Positions 36,796 to 45,524 of a DNA stretch of 64,000 bases are shown here, piece after piece; the stretch's first letter is position 1, and each line of letters begins with the position of its first letter. Location of the stretch: assembly GCF_024138715.1 (NCBI RefSeq), contig NZ_CP092074.1, forward strand, positions 3,782,001 to 3,846,000. Direction: 5' to 3'. The notes under the pieces are model-generated. The model saw only the letters and a list, made by a program, of their open reading frames with translations, searched no databases and had not been told where the DNA came from. A program made the translations under genes and the position numbers. This DNA comes from Emticicia sp. 21SJ11W-3. Its GTDB lineage: Bacteria; Bacteroidota; Bacteroidia; Cytophagales; Spirosomataceae.

Positions 36796-37857
36796 ATGAT
36801 AAAGCTCAAATCAACCCTCCTGACAGGCCTGTTTTTAGCCTCTGCAGCTTTTGCACAGGCACAGGAAACATACGCCGAAAAACTGGGTTTCCCGAAAGGT
36901 AAAAAAGTTGTGATTTTCCATGTGGACGACTGCGGTATGTCGTACTCATCTAACCAGGGCGCTATTAAATCAATTGAACAGGGCGTGGCAACTTCATGCA
37001 GCATTATGATGCCCTGCCCCTGGGCGCCCAGCTTCATTAAAAACTATATTCAGAAGAAAAACCCGAACCTCGATGCAGGCTTGCACCTAACCCTTACCTC
37101 TGAATGGAAAGACTACCGCTGGGCTCCGGTTGCCGGTTTCGAACACGCACCCGGCCTTGTAGACGAAGAAGCCTGCATGTGGCATACAGTTGAGCAGGTG
37201 GTAAAAAATGCTTCGGCCGATGAGGTAGAAAAAGAAATCAGAGCGCAGCTGGCGCGTGCCCACAAAATAGGCTTAAAGCCAACACACCTAGACTCGCACA
37301 TGGGTACTCTCTTTGCGCATCAGCCGTTTCTGGAAAGATACATTAAAGTAGGTATTGAAAACGGCATTCCGGTTATGTTCCCGGGTGGCAATAACAAACT
37401 ACTCATTGAATGCCTCAACGCCCCGGTCATAAAAAACCTGAAAGCCAAAGGGCAATGGAAAGAAGGCATGCAGTTACCAGTACCGGCGCTTGTAAAACAA
37501 ACCAAAGCCGTTGGTGAAATGATATGGAAAGCCGGTTTACCTGTACTTGACGACCTGCACACCATTAGTGGGGACTGGAAACCGGAAGGCAGCAACATAA
37601 CTGCCGAAGCATGGGGCAAATATAAAGCTCAGAAATTTATAGAAACCCTGAAAAACATGCAGCCCGGCGTAGCCATGCTGATTGTACATAGCAGCGATAT
37701 AACAGACGCATTTCAGTACATCAGCGGTTCAGGCGGCTCACGATATGCCGATATGCTATCAATGATGAACCCGGAACTAAAAGCCTACATTGAAAAAGAA
37801 GGCATTATTCTGACTACCTTCCGCGAGTTGGCTGAGAGACGTAAGAAGGTAAAATAA
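36796..37857 (+). CDS. Exported ChbG/HpnK (YdjC) family carbohydrate deacetylase
   Basis: 353 aa with a signal peptide (about 1-22, ending AFAQAQ). The YdjC fold's metal site is visible: HVDDCGMSYSSNQG (Asp pair), LDAGLHLTLTSEW (His), and PTHLDSHMG (two His). ChbG removes an acetyl group from chitobiose and chitotriose in the cytoplasm of E. coli, while HpnK acts in hopanoid synthesis. This one is exported, unlike ChbG, so it should deacetylate N-acetyl sugars on glycans outside the cytoplasm. It lies between the two propeller-helical genes (16 bp after the first), strongly suggesting a shared substrate. Confidence 0.87.
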   Translation: MIKLKSTLLTGLFLASAAFAQAQETYAEKLGFPKGKKVVIFHVDDCGMSYSSNQGAIKSIEQGVATSCSIMMPCPWAPSFIKNYIQKKNPNLDAGLHLTLTSEWKDYRWAPVAGFEHAPGLVDEEACMWHTVEQVVKNASADEVEKEIRAQLARAHKIGLKPTHLDSHMGTLFAHQPFLERYIKVGIENGIPVMFPGGNNKLLIECLNAPVIKNLKAKGQWKEGMQLPVPALVKQTKAVGEMIWKAGLPVLDDLHTISGDWKPEGSNITAEAWGKYKAQKFIETLKNMQPGVAMLIVHSSDITDAFQYISGSGGSRYADMLSMMNPELKAYIEKEGIILTTFRELAERRKKVK

Positions 37858-37873
37858 CACAGCAAACACGTAG

Positions 37874-37892
37874 AGCCGCATTGCATGCGGCT
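37874..37892. repeat. Palindrome AGCCGCA-N5-TGCGGCT
   Basis: Perfect 7-bp stem (37874-37880 with 37886-37892) and loop TTGCA just downstream of the ChbG-like gene. Related in form to the palindrome at 37976-37995. Confidence 0.55.
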
Positions 37893-37975
37893 TCAGGGGC
37901 AGATGCGAACAATAAAATCATTATTCAGCCATTTGAATTGCAAATCACATTAGTTGATACCCCAATTCTACGATA

Positions 37976-37995
37976 AGACGCATTGCAATGCGTCT
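37976..37995. repeat. Perfect 20-bp palindrome
   Basis: AGACGCATTG-CAATGCGTCT is self-complementary over all 20 bases and lies 29 bp before the sialidase-fold gene start. The outer arms AGACGCA/TGCGTCT match the hairpin at 8387-8409. It may be a dispersed repeat or a regulator site in the leader. Confidence 0.6.
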
Positions 37996-38024
37996 CTACC
38001 AATAAAAAAACTGATAACGCCTTA

Positions 38025-39206
38025 ATGAAAAAAACACTAACATTACTTTTATTATTATCTATCAGCAGCTGGCAGGCTATCGCACAGCATCCAGCCATAT
38101 TGCATGCGGGTATTATATTTCCTGTACAACCACAGCACGTGCATGGCAGCAGCATTGTAAGCCTGCCTAACGGCGACTTTCTGGCAGTTTGGTTTCAGGG
38201 AAGTGGAGAACGCACAGCCGACGACGTAAAAATTATGGGAGCCAGATTACGCAAAGGTGAAAAAACCTGGAGCGAACCTTTTCTGATGGCCGATACCCCC
38301 AACATACCCGACTGCAACCCGGTTGTTTTTCTTAATCAGGAAAACAAACTTTTTCTGGTATGGATAGCCGTGCAGGCCAATCAGTGGGAACAATCCATTC
38401 TGAGAGTCAGAACCTCTACCGATTACAGCAAACCCGGTGCTCCGGTCTGGAACTGGCAGGATAACATTCTGCTGAAACCCGGCGACGACTTTGCCAAAGA
38501 AGTGGCCAGCCGTTTCAAAAACATGCCTGAAACCCACGCAGGCTGGGCCGGTTATGCCCCAAAATATGACGACATGATCATTAAAGCCGCTACTGATGCC
38601 ACCAAACGCAGCATAGGCTGGATGACCCGCATTAAACCATTGTTAATGCCCGGCGGACGCATTGTACTGCCTTTGTATTCAGACGGTTACAATATGTCAA
38701 TGATGGCAATCTCTAACGACAACGGCACAACCTGGCACCCGGGCTTACCACTGGTTGGCCGTGGCCCTATACAACCTGCCGTTGTTCAAAAGAAAAACGG
38801 GAATCTGGTTGCCTATATGCGCGACAGCGGCGACGGCCCCACACGTGTGCACATCAGCGAGTCGACCGATAAAGGCGAAAGCTGGTCGGCCTCTGTTAAA
38901 ACAGATATACCCAACACAGCCAGCGTAGAACTACTGGTTCTGAACGACGGCCGCTGGGCATTTTTAGGAAACGATATTGATGATGGCCGATACAAGCTAA
39001 GCCTGTATCTGTCAGACGATGAAGGCAAAACCTGGAAATGGAAAATAAAAATGGAAGACCACGACCCAAAGAATGACGGTGGATACTCTTACCCTTCTAT
39101 GATACAAACCAAAGACGGGCTACTGCACCTCACTTATTCGTATCATCCGGAAAGCAAACAAAAATCAATTAAATATGCCGTGGTAGACCCACAGAAAATC
39201 AAGTAA
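38025..39206 (+). CDS. Secreted sialidase-fold (BNR/Asp-box) protein
   Basis: 393 aa from the ATG at 38025 (MKKTLTLLLLL...AIAQ signal); an ATG-like start 14 codons upstream gives no signal peptide. The mature protein is a six-bladed beta-propeller of the predicted-neuraminidase group, with three Asp boxes: SNDNGTTWHP, STDKGESWSA and SDDEGKTWKW. The opening HGSSIVSLPNGDFLAVWFQG and the closing GGYSYPSMIQTKDGLLHLTYSY fit the group as well. Catalytic Arg triad assignments cannot be made with confidence. Relatives are annotated as sialidases, but similar folds also cleave other acidic or rhamnose-containing glycans. A NanA-like aldolase and SSS symporter lie 8 kb downstream. Confidence 0.8.
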   Translation: MKKTLTLLLLLSISSWQAIAQHPAILHAGIIFPVQPQHVHGSSIVSLPNGDFLAVWFQGSGERTADDVKIMGARLRKGEKTWSEPFLMADTPNIPDCNPVVFLNQENKLFLVWIAVQANQWEQSILRVRTSTDYSKPGAPVWNWQDNILLKPGDDFAKEVASRFKNMPETHAGWAGYAPKYDDMIIKAATDATKRSIGWMTRIKPLLMPGGRIVLPLYSDGYNMSMMAISNDNGTTWHPGLPLVGRGPIQPAVVQKKNGNLVAYMRDSGDGPTRVHISESTDKGESWSASVKTDIPNTASVELLVLNDGRWAFLGNDIDDGRYKLSLYLSDDEGKTWKWKIKMEDHDPKNDGGYSYPSMIQTKDGLLHLTYSYHPESKQKSIKYAVVDPQKIK

Positions 39207-39250
39207 ATTTCCGTTTCACACAAAATACTAATCAATTACCTTACATTCTT

Positions 39251-41479
39251 ATGAGATTATCATCTTACGTTTTCATTGGTTTGGCTTTGGCGGGGTTTGC
39301 ATCCTTTGCACAAAAAACCACAGCCAAAACACAGCCCGTGTACGCCGACAAGCCTTTTATGCAAGACTATGCCATTAAGTTTTATGCAAAATCTGCCAAT
39401 ACAAAACTGATGGATGTAGCCGCCGACAGAAACGGAGCTATCAAAATTTTTTCGTCTGAAGGCCTCCTTATCCCGCACGATGGTCAATTCCTGTATCCTG
39501 GCTCATTAGAAGCTGATAAAACTTACCGCACTATCGGCCACAAAAACCTGAAAGGTTTGGGCAGTTATGAGAATCAGTTTGTGTTGCTGGACGACAAATC
39601 TGTACTAAGCAATGCCTGGGCAGGTAAATTGTTCAACAAACATGAGCTAAGCGGTGCCAGATTGTTTGTAGGTGGCAAAGACTTTGCATTTCTGGTTTCA
39701 GACGGCAAGTCGCTGCAACTTGTAAAAGATTCTAAAAGTATCTGGAAAGGCAACCTGGCCGGAGACGACGTAGTTGCACTACGCTATCAGGCAGGTACCG
39801 ATACCTACTGGATTCTGGGTAAAAAATCTTTATCAACCCTATCGGGCACCAAGCTAACCAAAGTATTTGATGGCGCAGGCTTTACGGCTTTCGATACCGA
39901 CGGCAAAAAAGTAATCATTGGTACTACCGACGGCATTATTACCTTAGATGCTGCCACCAAAAAACAAACAGGCGCTAAAAATCAGAAACTGCCGGTTACC
40001 GAAATTACAGCAGTGAAGGCTATCGGCGACAAATTCTGGTTTGGTACAGTTAATGGTGCGTTTGCTTCTCGTGCCGATGGCAAATTTGATTACTACAACG
40101 GCGAACGCTGGTTGCCGGGCAACGAAGTTACCAACATTGCTGAAGGCCCAGAAAACTCGGCTCTTATTCTTACTACTGCCGGTTTAGGCCAGATTTGTTT
40201 CAAGAAAATGACCTTGCAAGATAAAGCCGTTTATTTCGACAAACAAGTGCGCAGCCGCCATATCCGCAATGGTTTCAATGCCTCTCTCAGCAATATGCAA
40301 AAAGGCAACTTAAGTACCGGTTATCTGTCTGACTCAGACAACGACGGCTTGTGGACATCCATGTATCTGGGCGGCGAAGTTTTCAGATATGCGGTAACCA
40401 AAGACCCTGAAGCACTGCAAAACTGCGTGGAGTCGTTAGATGCCATGGAGCGTTTATTTACCGTTAACGGCATTCCGGGTTTCCCGTCACGTTCTTTTGA
40501 AAGAAGAGGGTATATCGAACAATTATCAGACCCTGAGCGCTGGCAGCATTCGGCTGACCCTGAGTGGGACTGGAAAGCAACTACCAGTAGTGATGAGGCC
40601 ATCGGTCATATATTTGCTTATGGTGCAATGGCAGAGCTGATTCAAGAGCCGACTCTTAAAAAACGTGCCATTACCCTGATAGATACCATGATGAGCCATA
40701 TCATCAAAAATAATATGTATATGATTGACTACAACGGTAAACCAACACAATGGGGCCGCTGGAATCCTGAATATGTGAATGCTTTCCCGATAAATGTGGG
40801 CGACAGAAAACTGAATTCATCTAACATCGTAGCTATGTTGCAAACGGCGTATCACTTCACTAAAAAGGAGAAATATAAACAAAAGGCTTTTGAGCTGATG
40901 AATAAATACGGGTACTACGAAAACCTGATGCGCCCCATGAGCATCATCGGTAAAGCGCCCGCAGATGCCGATGAACATAGCAAGCACATGTCAGACGGCT
41001 GGAATCACTCAGACGATGAAATGTATTTTGTTGGCTACTGGGGTTTATACCGCTATGCATTAAATGACACCCTGAAAGCCGCCTACAAAAAAGCAATTCT
41101 TGACCACTGGCAGGCAGAACGTCCTGAAAAAGAAGGTGCATGGAATATTTTTACGGCGTTAACAGGCGTTAAGAATTTTGACCTGAACGAAGCAGCCTGG
41201 TATTTAAGAGAGTATCCGCTTGATATGATAGACTGGGTAATTATGAACAGCCACCGTAAGGATATTGAGAAAGTAGCGCCTAATTTCCGTAACCAGACCA
41301 TTAAAGAAGTGCTACCACCTGACGAAGGCCCGATTCAACGCCACAATGGTAATACTTTCAACCTTGACCGCCGTGGTGGCAACGGTACCTCAGAGCATAG
41401 TGCCGGAGACATCTGGTTACTACCTTACTGGATGGGCAGATACCTTGGCGTAATAAGCGCACCGGCTACGACGAAGTAA
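39251..41479 (+). CDS. Secreted paralogue of the propeller-helical protein, family unrecognised
   Basis: 742 aa with a signal peptide (cleavage after about residue 20, AGFASFAQ). The N-terminal ~340 residues are propeller-like, but the Reg_prop repeats are less regular (for example RNGAIKIFSSEGLL, DTYWILGKKSLS, DKFWFGTVNGAFA). Residues ~350-730 align by eye with the helical domain of the 34479 gene: TTSSDEAIGHIFAYGAMAEL versus TSSDEMCGHMFGYFFYYEL, NGKPTQWGRWNPEYVN versus DGKPTRWSVWSPDQLN, and both end LLPYWMGRY. The segment around the conserved S-D-E/G-H and W-N/S-P motifs could be an active site. It follows the sialidase-fold gene by 44 bp. Duplication with different anchor (soluble versus lipoprotein) suggests the two act on the same material. 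Confidence 0.75.
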   Translation: MRLSSYVFIGLALAGFASFAQKTTAKTQPVYADKPFMQDYAIKFYAKSANTKLMDVAADRNGAIKIFSSEGLLIPHDGQFLYPGSLEADKTYRTIGHKNLKGLGSYENQFVLLDDKSVLSNAWAGKLFNKHELSGARLFVGGKDFAFLVSDGKSLQLVKDSKSIWKGNLAGDDVVALRYQAGTDTYWILGKKSLSTLSGTKLTKVFDGAGFTAFDTDGKKVIIGTTDGIITLDAATKKQTGAKNQKLPVTEITAVKAIGDKFWFGTVNGAFASRADGKFDYYNGERWLPGNEVTNIAEGPENSALILTTAGLGQICFKKMTLQDKAVYFDKQVRSRHIRNGFNASLSNMQKGNLSTGYLSDSDNDGLWTSMYLGGEVFRYAVTKDPEALQNCVESLDAMERLFTVNGIPGFPSRSFERRGYIEQLSDPERWQHSADPEWDWKATTSSDEAIGHIFAYGAMAELIQEPTLKKRAITLIDTMMSHIIKNNMYMIDYNGKPTQWGRWNPEYVNAFPINVGDRKLNSSNIVAMLQTAYHFTKKEKYKQKAFELMNKYGYYENLMRPMSIIGKAPADADEHSKHMSDGWNHSDDEMYFVGYWGLYRYALNDTLKAAYKKAILDHWQAERPEKEGAWNIFTALTGVKNFDLNEAAWYLREYPLDMIDWVIMNSHRKDIEKVAPNFRNQTIKEVLPPDEGPIQRHNGNTFNLDRRGGNGTSEHSAGDIWLLPYWMGRYLGVISAPATTK

Positions 41480-41507
41480 TTCGGACCAAAAATTAACAGC
41501 AAACCCA

Positions 41508-42860
41508 ATGAAATATTTACTTTTGACCTTTATTGTATCATTATTATCAGCTTGCACAACTATGGAGTATCTGGAAGAGAAACAAATTACGAATGACCTG
41601 ACGTATCATCACGATTTAGACAACAACGATAATTTCTCACCGGATAACGAATGGCTGGTGTACGATACCCGAACCGATGAAGGCGGCATTGCGGCTTCCG
41701 GCCGCATTGAAAAAGTAAATATTTCAACGGGTGAAAAAAAGATTGTTTACCAATTGCCCAACAATCAGGCATGGGGCCCGGGTGCAGGGGCGGTAAGCTA
41801 CTCGCCTGTAGAAAACGCCGTGGTTTTTATTCATGGCCTGATGAGCGTAACTGAAGCCAATCCTTATCAGCAATGGCGGCGCACCGGAGTAATTATCAAT
41901 ACAGACCAACCCGGAAAACCCATTTTTATGGACGCGCGCGACATTACAGCCCCTTACACCAAAGGGGCCCTGCGTGGCGGTACCCATCGCCACGAATGGA
42001 GCGGCGACGGCCAGTGGATTGGCTACACTTACAACGATGCCGTACTGAAAGCGCTGGAAGATTCAACCGGCCAAAAGCATAACCTGCGTACCATTGGTGT
42101 TTCTAAACGAATTGGTGCGGTAAAGGTTGAAAAAGATAGTAAAGGTGATAATGTATCTGGCGAATGGTTCAGTGCGCTGGTAGTTAAAGTAACACCGGAA
42201 CCCAAACCCGGCACTGATGAAATAAGCCATGCGGCAGGTGATAGCTGGGTAGGCACAAACGGCTATAAAAAACCCGACGGCAGCCCACAAATAGCACGTG
42301 CTTTTATTGGCTCGGTGATTGATAAAAACGGCAAAAAAGTAGATGAAGTTTTTATTGTGGACATACCGGACGATATTACGAAAGAAGGGAACTCAGGCCA
42401 GCTGGCAGGTACAGAAACAGCCATGCCTGCACCGCCTGAAGGCACCGTGCAGAGAAGACTGACATTTACCGCCAATACTGCACAACCCGGTTGCGTAGGT
42501 ATTGTGCGCAGCGCACCAGATGGCCAGTCGCTGGCTTTTCTTGCTAAAGACACCAGGGGTATTCTACAAATATTTACCATTGACCCCTACGGTAAAAACC
42601 TGACACAGGTTACGCATCATGACAGCCCCGTTGAGGGCTATGTGCGTTGGCATCCGTCTGGCAAGAGTCTTTTTTACGTCTGGAACGGCAGCATTGTTAA
42701 ATGTAACACCGGCAGCGAATCATTTGAAAAACGATTCCAACTGCTTACCAAACCATCGGTACCCTCGCCAACCAATCTGGTTATTTCGCACGACGGCAAA
42801 ACCATTGCCTTTAACAGATTAATCGGTAACGCAAAACAGATATTTACCGGAAAGCTCTAA
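41508..42860 (+). CDS. DUF3748/YidR-like TolB-fold lipoprotein
   Basis: 450 aa. Lipobox LLSACTT at about residue 16. The conserved core around RTGVIINTDQPGKPIFMDARDITAP and GGTHRHEWSGDGQWIGYTYNDA marks the DUF3748 family, of which E. coli YidR is a member. WD40/PD40-type repeats (PDGQSLAFLAK, DGKTIAFNR) indicate a TolB-like beta-propeller. Function unknown in general. It is the last gene of the run, 28 bp after the second propeller-helical gene, so it probably belongs to the same system, perhaps as a surface binding protein. Its 3' end overlaps the convergent AsmA-like gene by 17 bp. Confidence 0.82.
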   Translation: MKYLLLTFIVSLLSACTTMEYLEEKQITNDLTYHHDLDNNDNFSPDNEWLVYDTRTDEGGIAASGRIEKVNISTGEKKIVYQLPNNQAWGPGAGAVSYSPVENAVVFIHGLMSVTEANPYQQWRRTGVIINTDQPGKPIFMDARDITAPYTKGALRGGTHRHEWSGDGQWIGYTYNDAVLKALEDSTGQKHNLRTIGVSKRIGAVKVEKDSKGDNVSGEWFSALVVKVTPEPKPGTDEISHAAGDSWVGTNGYKKPDGSPQIARAFIGSVIDKNGKKVDEVFIVDIPDDITKEGNSGQLAGTETAMPAPPEGTVQRRLTFTANTAQPGCVGIVRSAPDGQSLAFLAKDTRGILQIFTIDPYGKNLTQVTHHDSPVEGYVRWHPSGKSLFYVWNGSIVKCNTGSESFEKRFQLLTKPSVPSPTNLVISHDGKTIAFNRLIGNAKQIFTGKL

Positions 42861-45303
42861 AAGGCAGCTTTCTTGGTCTTTTAAACATTAGTTTGAGATT
42901 CACCTTACCATTTTCGTCAATAGCTTTCAGGTAGATGTTTGAACCTACGTTGGGGTCATATTCACGAAACTGGTAGGTGCTGTCTCGCTTCCGCAGATTA
43001 CTGAACGGTATCTGTATATTAAGGTCGGTCTTATTACCCAGGCTATAAACGCCGTCCATAAAGAAAGTAATTACATTGCTTTCTATCTGCATTTTTTTCA
43101 CTTCCACTTCCTGCCCGTTTATGGTAAACTCATGCACAATAGGTGCAAACTGTACATGTTCAAGCTGACGATTTCTGAAAATCAAGCGTTTCATTTTCAG
43201 AAAAGGGTCAAAATCAATAATTTCGGCATCACGTAAATCAACAGACAAAACACCTCGTACCGAATTAGACACCAGCGACGCGTCGTTTTTCAGCAATGCG
43301 CTGAATTTAAACCTGCTGGTTAGTTTACCCTGAAGGTTTCTGTCTGTTATGGTGTATTGCCCAAAATTATTGAAAGAAGAAAACACCGACTTCACGTCTG
43401 TATTATCTACACTTGCGTTTACATTCAATTGCATAGGCCTGCCATTGGCACGTAAATTATTGATATCGCCTGATATCTGAAACGTTCCGCCAAAGGCATT
43501 CATAGAAAAGCTGTTCAGGTTTATTTTATTAGAACTGAGCGTTACTTTCCCTTTCAGATTTTGGGCCGTGAGGCGGTTGTATTTAAAGCGGCCGGCCTGA
43601 AGCGTGGCATCAACCTCTATGTTATCAATGGCATTGTCAAGAAAACCAGACAATGTAAATTTACTATCACTGCTGCGTTTGGGTTTGTTGTTATCCAGGT
43701 TTAATAGCACCTTCAGCCAGTTAAGCTCCCAGTCGGGTATATTTATATTTACCCGTGCTTTTAACGGGTAATTATCCAGATAAAGATAAGGAACCAACCC
43801 CACGATATCGCCATTAATAAACAGTTTGTTGCGGCCGTCAAACACTTGTATGTTGGGTATCCGAACTTCTTCGCCGGTAAAGGCCACATCTCCTCTTATT
43901 TGCTGTATACTGATTTTCTTGGGAAGATACGTAATTGCCAGATTCTGTAATGATACATTACCAAACAACAGCCCGTTAATTTTACGTTTTTTTTCGTCAA
44001 ATAGCGTCTTTATATTCCCTTTATAATTCATTTTCATAACAGCCAGCCCATCCTTTACTTTGTAGCGGTCTGGGTCCAGCAGGCCATTCAGCGCATCCGG
44101 GTCAGCCTTCAATGTACACTCAATTTCGGCAAGAGCCTGATCCAGATTCGTAATTACCAGTTTTGCTTCCAGAGGTACGGTTTCAAACATACCTCTGATA
44201 TTGTTGCCCGTAATGCGGGTGTTATCATCATTTGCAGGCAGTTTTTCGTCGTAATGGTTGGTAAAAATACCCTGCGTGCTTAAGTCTCTGAGCAAACCTA
44301 CACGCAGCTGATACTGAAACGAGCGCGCATCAAAATTAATATCAACTTTAGGTATCCGTTCGCCCAGTTTGCCTTTCAGGTGAACATCGGCAGTTACGAT
44401 GGGGTCAATTTTTATTTTTTCAAGAACATTCGACAAATGCTTTGTCAGCAATTTTCTGGCATTGGTAAGCCGGAGTTTATTGGTTGAAAAATCAAGCTGA
44501 ATAGTACGGGCGCTCTCGCTGAAATCAAACATACCCGATAGCTGAATCTTGTCTCTGGTTGCCGTTTCAATCTCCGACGGATTAATAACCAGTTGTTTCT
44601 CCTGCTGCATGTAAGCAACATCCAATTTCAGTTCCACTTCCTGGTCTGTCAGAAAACCTCCCCTTTCTTTGTTAAAAACCAATCCTTTGAAGTAAGTATT
44701 CCCACGCGATTTCACATTCCAGATTCCCTTATCAAAATCAATTTTGTTTACAAAATCATGAAAATCAACATTAAAAGATTTATCCTGAAGAGAATCAATG
44801 TACTGCACGTGGAAATCGCGGAACACGATTTCATCCAACTGCTCCAGCATCCGGTTATCTTCTTTCTTATCCTGATTGGGTTTGTTTCCGGATTGATTTG
44901 CAAAAACAGCAAGATTGGTTGTGCCGTCTTTTCGTCTGAAAATATTGAGGCTGCCATTGGTAAACTTAAGGGCATGTATTTCTGCCTTCCCTTGTAAAAG
45001 TGCTGTGGTTTTTAAAGTTATGCTGATAGTACCGGCATCAATCAGAGGTGTATTATGCTTTGCGAAATCTTTGTCGCTCAGTTTTACACCCATTAACGAG
45101 AAAGTGAACCCTACACCATTATTGAACGGAGTAAATTTAAAACTCCGTATCTCAAGGGTGCCGTCTATTTTTTCATTGGCAGCAGACTTAAGGCGGTCAA
45201 AAATTTTATCCTGATTTAAATAGGCCAGCAGGCCTACTCCAGCCAGAAGCAATACAAGCACACCAATAATGATAAACGCTACCCGAAAAAATTTAGAGGA
45301 CAT
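42844..45303 (-). CDS. AsmA-family envelope protein
   Basis: 819 aa from the ATG at 45303 (the ORF extends 9 codons further but lacks a better start). A single N-terminal membrane helix (about residues 5-27) is followed by the AsmA opening (DKIFDRLKSAANEKIDGTLEIRSFKFTPFNN) and long, repeated beta-strand-rich segments. The C-terminal AsmA-like domain (for example RGVLSVDLRDAEIIDFDPFLKMKRL) is present. AsmA-like proteins form long hydrophobic grooves between the inner and outer membrane and take part in lipid transport or outer-membrane homeostasis. It stands alone, convergent with the DUF3748 gene and upstream of nothing obvious. Confidence 0.88.
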   Translation of the reverse strand: MSSKFFRVAFIIIGVLVLLLAGVGLLAYLNQDKIFDRLKSAANEKIDGTLEIRSFKFTPFNNGVGFTFSLMGVKLSDKDFAKHNTPLIDAGTISITLKTTALLQGKAEIHALKFTNGSLNIFRRKDGTTNLAVFANQSGNKPNQDKKEDNRMLEQLDEIVFRDFHVQYIDSLQDKSFNVDFHDFVNKIDFDKGIWNVKSRGNTYFKGLVFNKERGGFLTDQEVELKLDVAYMQQEKQLVINPSEIETATRDKIQLSGMFDFSESARTIQLDFSTNKLRLTNARKLLTKHLSNVLEKIKIDPIVTADVHLKGKLGERIPKVDINFDARSFQYQLRVGLLRDLSTQGIFTNHYDEKLPANDDNTRITGNNIRGMFETVPLEAKLVITNLDQALAEIECTLKADPDALNGLLDPDRYKVKDGLAVMKMNYKGNIKTLFDEKKRKINGLLFGNVSLQNLAITYLPKKISIQQIRGDVAFTGEEVRIPNIQVFDGRNKLFINGDIVGLVPYLYLDNYPLKARVNINIPDWELNWLKVLLNLDNNKPKRSSDSKFTLSGFLDNAIDNIEVDATLQAGRFKYNRLTAQNLKGKVTLSSNKINLNSFSMNAFGGTFQISGDINNLRANGRPMQLNVNASVDNTDVKSVFSSFNNFGQYTITDRNLQGKLTSRFKFSALLKNDASLVSNSVRGVLSVDLRDAEIIDFDPFLKMKRLIFRNRQLEHVQFAPIVHEFTINGQEVEVKKMQIESNVITFFMDGVYSLGNKTDLNIQIPFSNLRKRDSTYQFREYDPNVGSNIYLKAIDENGKVNLKLMFKRPRKLPFRAFR

Positions 45304-45486
45304 AATAGGTAATTTTTGTACGTACGACATTCGATTTCAGGCAGGTAGTAGCAAAATGTTATCAGGCACAATTTAATCAGTAAACTTTAGTTAACCGCAA
45401 TCAGATTCCAATTTTAATGAAATACTAATAAAACCGCACCTTTGTAAACCTTAATGCTACTACCGCGCCATTGTTAATCATACGAC

Positions 45487-45520
45487 AACCGTGCCAGGGG
45501 TGTCCCCCACTGGCACGGTT
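45487..45520. repeat. GC-rich palindrome between asmA-like and LLM genes
   Basis: AACCGTGCCA (45487-45496) and TGGCACGGTT (45511-45520) pair perfectly, with inner G-G-G/C-C-C pairing around a short loop. It lies 4 bp past the LLM gene stop at 45525. No U-tract follows, so it may be a REP-like element as well as a transcript end. Confidence 0.6.
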
Positions 45521-45524
45521 ACAA

